DNA from: Caulobacterales bacterium
Lineage (GTDB): Bacteria; Pseudomonadota; Alphaproteobacteria; Caulobacterales; Caulobacteraceae
NCBI GenBank assembly: GCA_017302105.1
Contig: JAFLCS010000001.1
Location: 186,001-250,000 of the forward strand
Direction: 5' to 3'
DNA length: 64,000 bases
Every line of letters starts with the position of its first letter. Within the stretch, counting starts at the first letter, position 1. The translations under genes and the position numbers were made by a program. Positions 27,036 to 36,402 of the stretch are shown piece by piece. The notes beneath the pieces are model-generated. The model worked only from the letters and a program-made list of their open reading frames with translations, ran no database searches and was not told the origin of the DNA.

Positions 27036-28238
27036 ATGAGTGTCACCTTCGCCGATATCCAGGCTGCGGCCCAGCGCATTGTCGGGCACGTCGACCGTAC
27101 CCCGACCCGGTATTCACGCAAACTCTCCGAGCTGACGGGCGCGGAGGTCTGGTTGAAGTTCGAGAATCTTCACTACACCTCGTCCTTCAAGGAACGCGGT
27201 GCCTGTAACCGGCTGTCGCAGATGACGGCGGACGAGCGCAAGCGAGGCGTCGTGGCCGCCTCGGCCGGGAATCATGCCTCGGCCCTGGCCTATCACGGCA
27301 GCCGCCTGGGCATTCCGGTCACCATCGTCATGCCCGAAGGCACCCCCTTCGTGAAGATCGAGAAGACCGAACGCTATGGTGGCAAGGTCGTGATCAAGGG
27401 ATCTGACTTCACCGAGGCCACCAACCACGCCCGCAAATTGCAGGCCGAGCACGACTACATCTTCGTCTCGGCCTTCGATGACGAGGGCATCGTCACCGGT
27501 CAGGGTACCTGCGGGCTGGAGTTCCTCCAGGACGTGCCGGACCTCGACGCCCTGGTGATCCCGATCGGCGGCGGTGGCCTGATCGCCGGCTCGGCCATCG
27601 CCGCCAGGGCGCTCAAGCCCGACATCCGCGTCTTCGGCGTCGAGGCCGCCATGTATCCGTCCTTCACGGCGCGGCGGGCGGGCGAGCCCCCGAAATGCAG
27701 CGGTCAGACGGTTGCGGAAGGTATCGCCATCAAGGCGGTGGGCGAAATCCCGTTTGCCCTGGTCAACCCCCTGATCGAGGACGTCCTGGTGGTCGACGAG
27801 GCCGACTTCGAACAGGCCGTGGCCCTGTACGCCAACGTCGAAAAGACCGTGGTCGAGGGGGCCGGGGCCGGCGGCCTGGCAGCCCTGTTGCGCTATCCCG
27901 AGCGGTTCAAGGGCCTGAAGGTCGGACTGGTGGTTTGCGGCGGCAACATTGACCCGCGCATCCTGGCCATGATCCTGAACCGCGAAATGGTGCGCGAGCA
28001 CCGGCTGGTCACCTTCCGCATCGTCGGCGACGACCGCCCCGGCATGATGGCCGGCATGACGACGGTCATCGGCAAGATGGGCGGCAACATCATCGATATC
28101 CACCACAACCGACTGGCTCTCGACATTCCCGTCAAGGGTGCGGAGTACGACATCCAGGTCGAAACCCGCGACGACGAACACGCCGAAGAGATCGGCAAGG
28201 CATTGGAGAAAAAGGGCTATGTCCTCAAACAGCCGTAA
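27036..28238 (+). CDS. Threonine ammonia-lyase (with ACT domain)
   Basis: A 400-residue PLP enzyme that deaminates threonine to 2-oxobutyrate. The PLP lysine lies in YTSSFKERGACNRL (near residue 52), and the phosphate-binding loop is IPIGGGGLIAGSA. The C-terminus has one ACT-like domain (FRIVGDDRPGMMAGMTTVIGKMGG). This is the shorter form, between catabolic TdcB and two-ACT IlvA, so the choice of symbol is uncertain. It overlaps the following FKBP gene by 20 bases. Confidence 0.9.
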   Translation: MSVTFADIQAAAQRIVGHVDRTPTRYSRKLSELTGAEVWLKFENLHYTSSFKERGACNRLSQMTADERKRGVVAASAGNHASALAYHGSRLGIPVTIVMPEGTPFVKIEKTERYGGKVVIKGSDFTEATNHARKLQAEHDYIFVSAFDDEGIVTGQGTCGLEFLQDVPDLDALVIPIGGGGLIAGSAIAARALKPDIRVFGVEAAMYPSFTARRAGEPPKCSGQTVAEGIAIKAVGEIPFALVNPLIEDVLVVDEADFEQAVALYANVEKTVVEGAGAGGLAALLRYPERFKGLKVGLVVCGGNIDPRILAMILNREMVREHRLVTFRIVGDDRPGMMAGMTTVIGKMGGNIIDIHHNRLALDIPVKGAEYDIQVETRDDEHAEEIGKALEKKGYVLKQP

Positions 28239-28728
28239 GGCGCTGATCGGCTTTGCAGCCCTTCTGGCTCTGGGGGCCTGCTCCGAGGCCACTCAGGACC
28301 AGAGCGCCGAGGCCGCCGCCTTCTTCATGGACCAGAATGGCCGTCAGGAGGGCGTCGAGACCCTGCCCTCCGGTGTCCAGTACCGCGTCGTGCGCGCCGG
28401 CTCTCCCGACGGTGCCCAGCCCGATTCCAATGATCTGGTCATGGTCAACTATGAAGGGGCCCTGACCGACGGCACCGTCTTCGATTCCAGCTACCAACGC
28501 GGTCAGCCCGCCTCGATGAACCTGGACCAGCTGATCCCGGCCTGGCAGGAGGCCATTCCGCATATGCGCGTCGGCGATGAGTGGACCCTGTGGGTGCCGC
28601 CGGCGCAGGGCTATGGCGAGAACGGCTCAGGCCCCATCCCGCCCAACAGCGTGCTGGTCTTCCGCATCGAGCTGTTGAACGTCGCTTCGGTTCCGGGCGG
28701 CGCTCCGACGGGAGCCGCCCAGGGCTAG
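28219..28728 (+). CDS. FKBP-type peptidyl-prolyl isomerase lipoprotein
   Basis: A 169-residue lipoprotein with signal peptide and lipobox LGAC near residue 18, followed by a single FKBP domain: VMVNYEGALTDGTVFDSSYQRG, IPAWQEAIPHMRVGDEWTLWVPPAQGYGENGSG and IPPNSVLVFRIELL. It is predicted to assist folding of envelope proteins in the periplasm. The start is ATG 28219, inside the end of threonine ammonia-lyase (20-base overlap), so the two are probably co-transcribed. Confidence 0.9.
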   Translation: MSSNSRKALIGFAALLALGACSEATQDQSAEAAAFFMDQNGRQEGVETLPSGVQYRVVRAGSPDGAQPDSNDLVMVNYEGALTDGTVFDSSYQRGQPASMNLDQLIPAWQEAIPHMRVGDEWTLWVPPAQGYGENGSGPIPPNSVLVFRIELLNVASVPGGAPTGAAQG

Positions 28729-28733
28729 GCCTG

Positions 28734-29708
28734 TCAGGGCGTTCTGACATCCAGACCCCGCCGCGCGGCCTTGATCGGGTCGAAGGTCATGGCGGCGGCG
28801 ACGTCTCGGACGTTTCCGCGCCGGCCGTCGCGCTCGCGGCGCATCCGCAAGAGGCCGCCTAGGCCCGCGATCAGGCCGCGCCAGGCCGGGCCGGCCTCGC
28901 CCTTGACCACACAGCCCGCGAACAGGGCCGCCGTCGCCATCAGGTGCAAGGGCAGGGCCACGGGCAACAATATGGTCGGCGTGTTCCGCGCAAAGCACCA
29001 CAGCCGATTGCGAAAGCCGTGGAACAGGGCGAAATCCGAGCGCGCGCCCAGGGTCGAGGAGCCGACGTGGGCGACGACGGCATCGGGAACCAGTCGCGTG
29101 CGCCCGCCCGCCAAGCGCAGGCGATAGCCGAAGTCCATGTCCTCGCAATAGGCGAAGAAGCGCGGCTCAAAGCCGCCCATGCCGACAAAGACGTCGCGCC
29201 GCACCAGCATGGCCGCGCCGCAAGGACTGAACACCTCCCCGGCCGGGAGGCTGGCCGGACGCGGGCGGCGATAGCCCATGCGATAGGGCAGGCCGATCAG
29301 GGTCATGGCGTCGCCGGCCCCGTCGAGCAGGGTCGGGTCATCGGCCGCGACCTGCAAACTGGTGAAGGCGGCGGTGTCGGGATGGCCTTCCGTCGCCGCC
29401 ATCAGCCGCTCCAGCCAGTCCGGCTCGGCGAAGGCGTCCGGGTTGAGCAGGGCCAGCCATCGCCCCTTTGCGGCGCGGGCCGCGCGATTGTTGGCCTCGG
29501 CGAAGCCCAGGTTCTGGCCGTTTTCGAGAAACACCAGTGACGGATCGGCCTTGGCCGCCGCCCTGGCCGCGCCGTCCAGCGAGCCGTTGTCGGCCAGGAT
29601 GATCTCGAAGTCGGTAAAGGTCTGGGCCTTGAGCTGGGCCAGACAGCGGGTCAGGACCGGCTTGCTCTGATAGGCGACGATGATGACGCTGACGGCCGGA
29701 TCGCTCAT
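28734..29708 (-). CDS. Family 2 glycosyltransferase
   Basis: A 324-residue GT2 enzyme of the rhamnosyltransferase-like type. It has [18 protein letters not shown] at residues 5-22, DNGSLDGA, and [16 protein letters not shown] with the nucleotide/metal-binding Asp, and [18 protein letters not shown] with the ED catalytic region. A C-terminal hydrophobic stretch (about 240-265) may contact the membrane. The sugar and acceptor are unknown. The start ATG overlaps the queG stop (ATGA), so it is coupled to queG. Confidence 0.88.
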   Translation of the reverse strand: MSDPAVSVIIVAYQSKPVLTRCLAQLKAQTFTDFEIILADNGSLDGAARAAAKADPSLVFLENGQNLGFAEANNRAARAAKGRWLALLNPDAFAEPDWLERLMAATEGHPDTAAFTSLQVAADDPTLLDGAGDAMTLIGLPYRMGYRRPRPASLPAGEVFSPCGAAMLVRRDVFVGMGGFEPRFFAYCEDMDFGYRLRLAGGRTRLVPDAVVAHVGSSTLGARSDFALFHGFRNRLWCFARNTPTILLPVALPLHLMATAALFAGCVVKGEAGPAWRGLIAGLGGLLRMRRERDGRRGNVRDVAAAMTFDPIKAARRGLDVRTP

Positions 29709-30769
29709 GTCGAAGCCTCCAGCCGGTCCAGGGCCCAGCGGGCCGCATCGCGCACGACCGGGTCGGCGTCGTCCAGCCGCGCCTCGGCCGCCGGTCGCAA
29801 GGCCGGATCGCCCGAGTTGCCGATGGCGTACAGGACGTTGCGCAGGAACCGGTCCCGGCCGATGCGCTTGACCGCGCTCTTGCGGAACAGGGTGCGAAAG
29901 GCAGCGTCGTCGAGCCCGGCCAGATCGGCCAGCGGCGGGGCCTTCAGCTCATCGCGCGCCTGTAGCCGGATTTCGGTGGCGTTTTCAGCGAACTTGTTCC
30001 ACGGACAGGCGGCCAGGCAGTCGTCGCAACCATAGATGCGATTGCCCATGGCGCGCCTGAGGTCGTCGGGCCACGGCCCGGCGTGCTCGATGCTGAGGTA
30101 GGACAGGCAGCGGCGGGCATCGAGCTGATAGGGGGCGGGGAAGGCCCCGGTCGGGCAGACGTCCAGACAGGCCCGGCACGAGCCACAATGATCGGTCTCG
30201 GGAGGGTCCGGCTCGATCTTGGCGGCCGAGAGGATGACGCCCAGGAACAACCAAGACCCCAGCTCACGCGAAACCAGATTGGTGTGCTTGCCCTGCCAGC
30301 CGACCCCGGCCCGCTCGGCCAGCGGCTTTTCCATCAAGGGCGCGGTGTCGACGAAGACCTTGACCTCCTGGCCGGTTTCACGCGCCAGAATTCCCGCCAG
30401 GTCCTTCAAGCGGCCCTTGATGAGTTCATGGTAGTCGTCGCCCTGGGCGTAGCAGGAGATGGCCGCACGATCCGGCTGTCCCTGCAAGGCACGCGGGTCG
30501 GTGCCCGGGCCGTAATTCATACCCAGCACCACGGCGCTCTTGGCCTCGGCCCACATGGCCGTCGGGTGGCGGCGACGCTCCAGCGTCGTGTCCATCCAGC
30601 CCATGGAGCCATGCCGACCGGCTTCGACAAAGGCTTCAAGACGCGCGCCAGCCGGCCATTGCTCGGTGACGTCGGCAAAGCGACAGACATCAAAACCCTG
30701 GTCGCGCGCGCGCTGACGCAGGGCCTGGCGAGGGTCGGCGCGGGAAGCGGGCGGGCGGGCAGCGGTCAC
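29705..30769 (-). CDS. queG: Epoxyqueuosine reductase QueG
   Basis: A 354-residue cobalamin- and iron-sulfur-dependent enzyme for the last step of queuosine formation in tRNA wobble positions. Two [4Fe-4S] motifs are clear: [16 protein letters not shown] and [34 protein letters not shown] and [18 protein letters not shown] are family signatures. A HEAT-like C-terminus ends with [20 protein letters not shown]. The start codon appears to be GTG 30769. It sits between a GST gene and a glycosyltransferase on the same strand. Confidence 0.95.
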   Translation of the reverse strand: MTAARPPASRADPRQALRQRARDQGFDVCRFADVTEQWPAGARLEAFVEAGRHGSMGWMDTTLERRRHPTAMWAEAKSAVVLGMNYGPGTDPRALQGQPDRAAISCYAQGDDYHELIKGRLKDLAGILARETGQEVKVFVDTAPLMEKPLAERAGVGWQGKHTNLVSRELGSWLFLGVILSAAKIEPDPPETDHCGSCRACLDVCPTGAFPAPYQLDARRCLSYLSIEHAGPWPDDLRRAMGNRIYGCDDCLAACPWNKFAENATEIRLQARDELKAPPLADLAGLDDAAFRTLFRKSAVKRIGRDRFLRNVLYAIGNSGDPALRPAAEARLDDADPVVRDAARWALDRLEAST

Positions 30770-30797
30770 AGACGCCTTATAGGCCGAGTGGCGGCGC

Positions 30798-31484
30798 TCA
30801 GAAATCCAGGTCCGTATAGTGTTCGACCGGCACCATGCCGGGCAACCGGTCGGCCAGGAGCGGCCGGAAGCTCGGTCGGCTCTTGAGCCGCATATACCAG
30901 GTCTTCAGATGCGGGAACGACCGCCAGGCGATCTCGCCGAAATAGTCCAGAACCGACAGATGGGCTGCCGCCGCCAGATCCGCCTGACTGAGGGTCCGAC
31001 CGGCCAGCCAGTCGCGCCGGCCCAGCAACTCTTCCAGATAGGCGAGATTGTCCTTCAGGGCGGCCCGGCCCTGGCGGAGTGGCTCGGCCTCGGGCGGACC
31101 GAGGCGCTGAAGACGCTTCTCCATCCGTTCGTAAAGGATCGGCGCATCGACCTCGACCTCGAACTTGCGATCGAACCAGGTCCGAAGACGCAGGGCTTCG
31201 GCCCGCTCGGCTGGGTCGTTCGGCAGCAGGGCAGGCTTGCCCGGCTGGGTTTCGATCCAGTCCAGCACCGCGAGCAGTTCACAGGCCACGACCCGCGCCT
31301 CGCCCTTGCCGATCTCCAGCACCGGCGTGCGCCCCGTCGGGGACAGGGCGTGGAACAGCTCATCGAACTCCCAGTAGCGGACCGGGCGCTCTTCAAAGGC
31401 CAGCTTCTTCTCCCCCAGGGCCAGACGAGCCTGGCGCGACGCGGGATCGAGCGGGAAATGGTGCAACAGCAGGGACTGGGACAT
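30798..31484 (-). CDS. Glutathione S-transferase family protein
   Basis: A 228-residue GST with an N-terminal thioredoxin-like domain ([21 protein letters not shown]), including the cis-Pro region GRTPVLEIG, and an all-helical C-terminal domain with [20 protein letters not shown]. The second segment carries the usual Asp N-cap region. The substrate is unknown. It lies 28 bases upstream of queG on the same strand and may be in that transcript. Confidence 0.88.
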   Translation of the reverse strand: MSQSLLLHHFPLDPASRQARLALGEKKLAFEERPVRYWEFDELFHALSPTGRTPVLEIGKGEARVVACELLAVLDWIETQPGKPALLPNDPAERAEALRLRTWFDRKFEVEVDAPILYERMEKRLQRLGPPEAEPLRQGRAALKDNLAYLEELLGRRDWLAGRTLSQADLAAAAHLSVLDYFGEIAWRSFPHLKTWYMRLKSRPSFRPLLADRLPGMVPVEHYTDLDF

Positions 31485-31525
31485 GGTCTGAATCGCGCCT
31501 TACACCTCAACCCTTAAGAGCGCGT

Positions 31526-32449
31526 TCACTCTGTTACGGGATCGGCTCCGACCCGGCGCGGGTCAGGGTGGATCAGGATGTCGGCTCCAGGCAGCGTATC
31601 GCGGACGCGGGCCTCTGCCAGTTCAAGCAGGTCATGCGCTTCAGCCAGGGTGAGATCGGGGTCCAGATCGACGTGCATCTGGATCATCGGCACGGAGCCG
31701 GACACACGGGTCCGCAGCCGATGCACGCCGCCGATGCGGGAATCCGCCAGGACGGCGGCCGTAATGGCAGCCTGGGTTTCCTGTGGCAGTTCGCGGTCTA
31801 GAAGTTGATCCGCCGACTCGCGCAGCACCGAGGAGGCCCCCCACAGCAACCATACCGCCACGATCAAGCCGGCGACCGCATCCAGCGGAGCGGCGGTCAG
31901 ATAGGTCGCCGAGCCGACCCCGATCAGGGCGACAAGGTTCGACACCAGGTCCACGGTGTAGTGGGCCCTGTCACCCTTTATGGCGACAGAGCCGCTGCGG
32001 GCGATGGCCCGGGTCTGGAACCAGACCAGCCCCAGCGTCACAAGGATCGAGATGGCCATGATGGCCACCGCCCAAGCCCCGTTGGCGACGGGCTGGGGCG
32101 AGAGAATCCGGCGGACCGCCTCCCAGGCGACGAACAGGCCGGAACCCAGCACCAGGCCCGCCTGAAGCAGGCCTGCAAAGGCCTCGGCCTTGCCATGCCC
32201 ATGGCGATGATCCCAATCGGGCGGACGGGCGGCCCATCGCACGGCGAAGAACACCGCCAGGGACGCGACGAGATCCAGGCCCGAGTCCAGCAGCGAGGCC
32301 AGCAGGGCTACGGATCCAGAGGCCGCCCAGCCGAACATCTTCAGCAGAACGAGGGTGACCGCCGTCCCGATCGACAGCCAGGTCGCCAGGCGCACAGCGC
32401 GGGCACCGGCCTCCGGATCGGCAGGATGAGAGGGCATGGCAGAGGTCAT
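31526..32449 (-). CDS. Cation diffusion facilitator (FieF-like)
   Basis: A 307-residue cation-efflux protein with six hydrophobic segments and a cytoplasmic C-terminal domain. Metal-site residues are visible: LLDSGLDLVAS in TM2 (DxxxD) and RAHYTVDLVSN in TM5 (HxxxD), the FieF pattern for Zn2+/Fe2+. The loop DHRHGHGKAEAFAGL is the conserved stretch after TM2. Substrate preference is inferred from these residues. It has 41 bases to the downstream GST gene and is divergent from the HTH-citrate synthase gene by 96 bases. Confidence 0.9.
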   Translation of the reverse strand: MTSAMPSHPADPEAGARAVRLATWLSIGTAVTLVLLKMFGWAASGSVALLASLLDSGLDLVASLAVFFAVRWAARPPDWDHRHGHGKAEAFAGLLQAGLVLGSGLFVAWEAVRRILSPQPVANGAWAVAIMAISILVTLGLVWFQTRAIARSGSVAIKGDRAHYTVDLVSNLVALIGVGSATYLTAAPLDAVAGLIVAVWLLWGASSVLRESADQLLDRELPQETQAAITAAVLADSRIGGVHRLRTRVSGSVPMIQMHVDLDPDLTLAEAHDLLELAEARVRDTLPGADILIHPDPRRVGADPVTE

Positions 32450-32522
32450 CGCGGTGTTGTGGCGCTCTGCGACGGCGGAGGCAACCGGGTTTGCCGTCTC
32501 CGACCACTTGTCAGTTCGTCAA

Positions 32523-32534
32523 CATTGATCAATG
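32523..32534. promoter_or_regulatory. Perfect 12-base palindrome before the HTH-citrate synthase gene
   Basis: CATTGATCAATG is fully self-complementary and ends 12 bases before the ATG at 32546. It is placed where an autoregulatory operator would be. Confidence 0.4.
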
Positions 32535-32545
32535 AATATCGGTCC

Positions 32546-33703
32546 ATGAGCACTGATCGTGAGAAATGGATTGGGCGGGCAGAGGCCGAAGCCCTGATAG
32601 GGGTCAAGAGCCAAACCCTGTACGCCTATGTCAGCCGGGGGCTTCTCGAGGCTCGGCCCGACCCGGAGCACCCGCGCCGCAGCCTGTATTCGATCGCAGA
32701 CCTGCTGCGGTTGAAGGACCATACCTCGCCGCGGGTCGCTCGCCCCCCGGTCGAGCGCTCGCCGGGTGTCGTCCTGACATCTGGCCTAACCGAGGTCCGG
32801 GAGGACGGCGTCCGCTTTCGCGGTCAGGACGCCGTGGCCCTGTCTGAGACACCCACGCTGGAGCAGGTCGCGCGGCTGGTCTGGGGCGGCACGAGTGACG
32901 ATCCTTTCGCCGACCAGCGCCCACGCGTCGATGTCATCTTTCCCGGTACCCCGCGCAGCCGCGCCTTCGCCTGTCTGGCGCGGCGGGCCGACGAGGACGG
33001 TCCGACCGCCGGCCGCTCGCCGGTTTCGCTGAGGCGCGAAGCGGCCTCGATTCTGAATGAGGTCGTCGATGCCATTGCCGGACCAGGACCGCGTCTGCAC
33101 ATCCATCAACGCCTCGCCCGGGCCTGGAAGCTGACGGAGGTGTCGTCGCCGATCCTGCGCCAGGCCATGATCCTGTCGATTGACCATCAGGCCGACGCCG
33201 CAGTGCTGGCGGCCCGGGTGACCGCCGACGCCGGTGCCTCCCTTTCGGCCGCGACGCTGGCCGGTCTGGCCGCGTTTTCCGGTCCCGACCTCGGTGGGCG
33301 CCTAGCCCAGGTCAACAGCTTCGTGATTGAGGCCCGCAGGACCGATGCGCGCTCCGCCTGTCGGGTCCGACTGTCGGAAGGCCTGTCCCTGCCCGGCTTT
33401 GAGCATGGGCCCCATCCCGGCGGCGATCCCCGCGCCCGCACCCTGATCGAAGCGGCGCGCCTGTCTGAACCGCTCGCCGACATCGCCCATGTCGGAGAGG
33501 CCATGACGGGTCGCTCCCCCAGCCTCGCCCTGGCCCTCTGCCTGGCGACCCGCAATCTCGATCTGCCGCGGGACGCAGCCTTCGCCCTCATGGCGGTCGG
33601 CCGCTGCGTCGGATGGCTGGCCCATGCCATGGAACAGACGGGCTCAAGCTCGCACTTCCAACCAACGCTGCGCTATGTCGGGGTCGGGCCTAACCCCGCC
33701 TGA
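32546..33703 (+). CDS. HTH-citrate synthase fusion with degenerate active site
   Basis: A 385-residue protein with an N-terminal MerR-like helix-turn-helix (about residues 9-58, EALIGVKSQTLYAYVSRG and PRRSLYSIADLLRL) joined to a citrate synthase domain (about 75-385). By alignment with pig citrate synthase, the oxaloacetate-binding His238 equivalent is present (His214 in SIDHQ), as are His320 (His287 in GFEHG) and Arg329 (Arg296 in DPRA). The catalytic His274 is Leu249 (GPDLGG instead of GPLHGG), and Asp375 appears to be Ala328. This fits a non-catalytic, DNA-binding sensor more than an enzyme. HTH-citrate synthases occur in other alphaproteobacteria. The regulatory function is inferred. Confidence 0.85.
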   Translation: MSTDREKWIGRAEAEALIGVKSQTLYAYVSRGLLEARPDPEHPRRSLYSIADLLRLKDHTSPRVARPPVERSPGVVLTSGLTEVREDGVRFRGQDAVALSETPTLEQVARLVWGGTSDDPFADQRPRVDVIFPGTPRSRAFACLARRADEDGPTAGRSPVSLRREAASILNEVVDAIAGPGPRLHIHQRLARAWKLTEVSSPILRQAMILSIDHQADAAVLAARVTADAGASLSAATLAGLAAFSGPDLGGRLAQVNSFVIEARRTDARSACRVRLSEGLSLPGFEHGPHPGGDPRARTLIEAARLSEPLADIAHVGEAMTGRSPSLALALCLATRNLDLPRDAAFALMAVGRCVGWLAHAMEQTGSSSHFQPTLRYVGVGPNPA

Positions 33704-33724
33704 TTCGACTGGAAAGATCTCCAA

Positions 33725-34531
33725 ATGCCCGACTGGCTCAACGCCGTAATCCTGGGTCTCGTCGAGGGCCTCACCGAGTTTATTCCCGTCTCGTCGACCG
33801 GACATCTGCTGATCACCAAGGAGATGCTGGGCCTGAGCGACCCCAGGTGGGATACGCTGATCGTGCTCATCCAGCTGGGAGCGATCCTGGCGGTGGTCGC
33901 CCTTTATTTTCAGCGCCTCTGGAAGGTGCTGATGGGCCTGTTCTCGCCGGATCCGTCGGCGCGGCGCTTCGCCCTGTCGGTCCTGATTGCCTTCTTGCCC
34001 TCGGCGGTCGTGGGCCTGTTGCTGCATGATTTCATCAAGACCGTACTGTTCGATGTGCGGGTTGTTTTCGTGACTCTGATTCTGGGCGGCATCGCCCTGT
34101 TGATCATCGAGCGTCGGGCCCCGGCGCCGCGCGAGGACGATGCCATGCGTTTCTCGTTTCGTACCGCCGGGCTGATCGGCCTGTTTCAGTGCCTGTCGAT
34201 CATTCCGGGGATGTCGAGGTCGGGGGCGACCATCGTCGGTGGCCTCCTAGCCGGAGCCGACAAGCGATCTGCAGCCGAGTTCTCGTTCTTTCTGGCGATC
34301 CCGACCATGGTTGGAGCCTTCGCCCTGGATTTCTGGGAGAGCCGTGAAATGCTCAGCGCCGATTTCATGGGGACGATCGCCATCGCCTTTGTCGTATCGT
34401 TCCTCAGCGGGCTGTTCGTGGTTCGCACCATGCTGGACTTCGTGTCGAAGCACGGCTTCGCGCCCTTCGCATGGTGGCGGATCGGCGTCGGCGTGCTCGG
34501 CCTGACGGCGATCGGGGTCGGCTGGCTCTAG
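33725..34531 (+). CDS. uppP: Undecaprenyl-diphosphatase UppP (BacA)
   Basis: A 268-residue membrane phosphatase that recycles undecaprenyl diphosphate to the monophosphate carrier for peptidoglycan synthesis. The two conserved motifs are clear: LVEGLTEFIPVSSTGHLL (residues 13-30) and the GMSRSGATI segment near residue 160. About eight hydrophobic segments are present. It follows the HTH-citrate synthase gene by 21 bases. Its TAG stop shares CTAG with the stop of the convergent pentapeptide-repeat gene. Confidence 0.96.
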   Translation: MPDWLNAVILGLVEGLTEFIPVSSTGHLLITKEMLGLSDPRWDTLIVLIQLGAILAVVALYFQRLWKVLMGLFSPDPSARRFALSVLIAFLPSAVVGLLLHDFIKTVLFDVRVVFVTLILGGIALLIIERRAPAPREDDAMRFSFRTAGLIGLFQCLSIIPGMSRSGATIVGGLLAGADKRSAAEFSFFLAIPTMVGAFALDFWESREMLSADFMGTIAIAFVVSFLSGLFVVRTMLDFVSKHGFAPFAWWRIGVGVLGLTAIGVGWL

Positions 34532-35751
34532 GCGGCGTCCAGGGCCAGGGGATCGTACTCGGCCAGGTCCAGGTTCGCGCCCGCGATCTTGACCCCTTCG
34601 AAATCGGCTTCGATCAGCCGGGCGCGGGTCAGATCGGCCTCGGACAGATCGGCCTGACGCAGGCAGGCGCGGCTCAGGTCGGATCGGACCAGGCGGCCCT
34701 GGCCCACGTCCAGCGGTCCCAATTTGGCCTGGGAAAGATCAGCCCGCGTCAGGCGCGCGTCCCGAAACTTGGCCCCCCTCAGATCGGCACCGCGCAGGCA
34801 GACTGCCCGCAGATCCGCCCCGGTGAGATCGGCCCCCTGAAGCTCGGCTCCGGTCATGTCCATGCCGTAGAAGATGGCCCCTTGGGCGGTCAGGGCGGTT
34901 AGGCTGACGCCGCGCAACGTCTTCAGGGACCGGAAGTCCACTTCGGCCCCGCTGAAGAACGCGCCTTCAAGCCCTCCGGTCTCGCACCACAGCTGGTGAT
35001 CGCGAATGAGGGCGTCCAGGGGCCGGTCATCAATATAGACGATGGGCGGCGGGGCCTTGAGAAGCCCTTCGAGGTCGGCACCGCGCGTTGAGGCGGCGGC
35101 CAGATTCGCGCCGACGACAATGGCCCCGCGCAGGCTGGCTCCCGTAAAATCGGCTCCGGCCAGGTCGCAGTTCGACAGATCGGCCCCGTCCAGTCGGGCG
35201 CTACGCATCCGCGCGCCCGTAAGGCTGGCCCCGACGAGCACGGCGTCCCGGAAGTCGGCGGCCACGCCACCCATTTCACTGAGATGCGCGCCCGACAGAT
35301 CGGCTCCGGTCAGAATGGCGTGATCCAGGTCGCCGGCACGCTTTTCGTGGGTGATGAGGCGGTAGCCGTCCTTGCGATCCTGCAGGGCCGCGCGACCTTC
35401 TCGCAGGTCGCAGCCGACCATGCGGGCCTGGGCCAGATTGGCACCGCGCAGGCAGGCCCCGCGCATATCTGCTCGCTCCAGACTGGCGCGCCGCAGGTCG
35501 GCGTCGCGCAGATCGACGCCGTAGAGGATGGCCTGGTTGAACCGGGTCTGGCGGGCCGTCGCGCCCCGCAGGATCGCTCCGGTCAGATCGGCTTCGCTGA
35601 GGTCGAGGCCTTCGAGATGGCAGTTGCTGAGGTCGTGATAGGCCAGGCTGGCCCGCCGGCCTCCGGGTTCGCGCCGGAGATAGCGACGGTGCGCCTCCAG
35701 CGCAGCGTTCAGCGCTGAAGCGTCGATCAATTTGATCAGCGAGGCCGCCAC
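34528..35751 (-). CDS. Pentapeptide-repeat protein
   Basis: A 407-residue protein made largely of tandem A(D/N)LXX repeats, such as LSEADLTGAILRGA and ADLTGADLRAVCLRGADLRG. The repeats fall into two blocks, about residues 45-235 and 275-385, separated by a non-repeat segment near 235-275 (VYIDDRPLDALIRDHQLWC). The fold is a right-handed quadrilateral beta helix. There is no signal peptide. Some family members mimic DNA and protect gyrase; no such role can be claimed here. It overlaps uppP by four bases at the stop codons. Confidence 0.88.
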   Translation of the reverse strand: MAASLIKLIDASALNAALEAHRRYLRREPGGRRASLAYHDLSNCHLEGLDLSEADLTGAILRGATARQTRFNQAILYGVDLRDADLRRASLERADMRGACLRGANLAQARMVGCDLREGRAALQDRKDGYRLITHEKRAGDLDHAILTGADLSGAHLSEMGGVAADFRDAVLVGASLTGARMRSARLDGADLSNCDLAGADFTGASLRGAIVVGANLAAASTRGADLEGLLKAPPPIVYIDDRPLDALIRDHQLWCETGGLEGAFFSGAEVDFRSLKTLRGVSLTALTAQGAIFYGMDMTGAELQGADLTGADLRAVCLRGADLRGAKFRDARLTRADLSQAKLGPLDVGQGRLVRSDLSRACLRQADLSEADLTRARLIEADFEGVKIAGANLDLAEYDPLALDAA

Positions 35752-35800
35752 CCGGTCACCATCCGTGGTTCAAGGACTCACTCTGCCGCCAAGGCCTTAA

Positions 35801-36298
35801 TCAAGCGTTGGCGGCCGGGGCCTGGCAGTCCCGGCAAAGGCCATGGGCCTCCAGGGCTATCCGGCCGATACGGTACCCCTCATGGGCCGCCGAATTCAGC
35901 AGGGACCCCATCTGCGGCGGGGCGAGTTCACGAGTCTCTCCACAGCAGTCGCAGATCAGGAATGCTGCCGCGTGATCAGCGTCGCCGTGCGAACAGGCGA
36001 CATAGGCCGAGATCGAGGCGATGCGATGCACAAGGCCGGTGCGCTCAAGGAAATCCAGGGCACGATAGACCGTCGGGGGCTTGGCGGCCCGACCATCGCC
36101 GCCGAAATCAGCAATCAGATCATAGGCCTTGATTGGACGGCCGGCTTCCAGCAGCAGCTCCAGAACGCGCCGGCGGGAAGTCGTCAGCCGTTCGCCACGC
36201 TCGGCCAGCACCGCCTGGGTCCGCTCGAGGGCACGCGCCAGCTCCGGCTCGGCCAGGCCGCCGCTGAGGTGATGATCGTGACCACATTCCGATCCCAT
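35801..36298 (-). CDS. zur: Zinc uptake regulator Zur (Fur family)
   Basis: A 165-residue Fur-family repressor. The winged helix includes RLTTSRRRVLELLLEAGRPI and PPTVYRALDFLERTGLVHRI. Zn-site residues are present: ACSHGDADHAA, the CDCC pair near residue 118 and CRDC near the C-terminus, plus a His-rich N-terminus (GHDHH). These features, and the divergent ZnuD-like receptor with a TGTTAT/ATAACA palindrome between them, favour Zur over Fur. It probably represses the receptor gene, and perhaps itself, when zinc is sufficient. Confidence 0.85.
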   Translation of the reverse strand: MGSECGHDHHLSGGLAEPELARALERTQAVLAERGERLTTSRRRVLELLLEAGRPIKAYDLIADFGGDGRAAKPPTVYRALDFLERTGLVHRIASISAYVACSHGDADHAAAFLICDCCGETRELAPPQMGSLLNSAAHEGYRIGRIALEAHGLCRDCQAPAANA

Positions 36299-36347
36299 GT
36301 TCTGGAGCTAGGACCGACCAGCGGCGATGGCAAGGCTTGACCGCGTG

Positions 36348-36368
36348 TGATGTTATCTCATAACACCC
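36348..36368. promoter_or_regulatory. Candidate Zur box
   Basis: TGTTATCTCATAACA at 36351-36365 has perfect 6-base arms (TGTTAT/ATAACA) around a 3-base centre, matching the type of AT-rich palindrome bound by alphaproteobacterial Zur. It is 50 bases before zur and 37 bases before the TonB receptor start, so it could control both. Confidence 0.7.
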
Positions 36369-36402
36369 CGATGTTCACTCTTCAGGGTCTAGGCGTCCGA
36401 CC

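Noticed and set aside
31805-32545. Long N-terminal extension of the HTH-citrate synthase frame
   Set aside because: It runs antisense to the cation-efflux gene, and the HTH domain begins just after ATG 32546.
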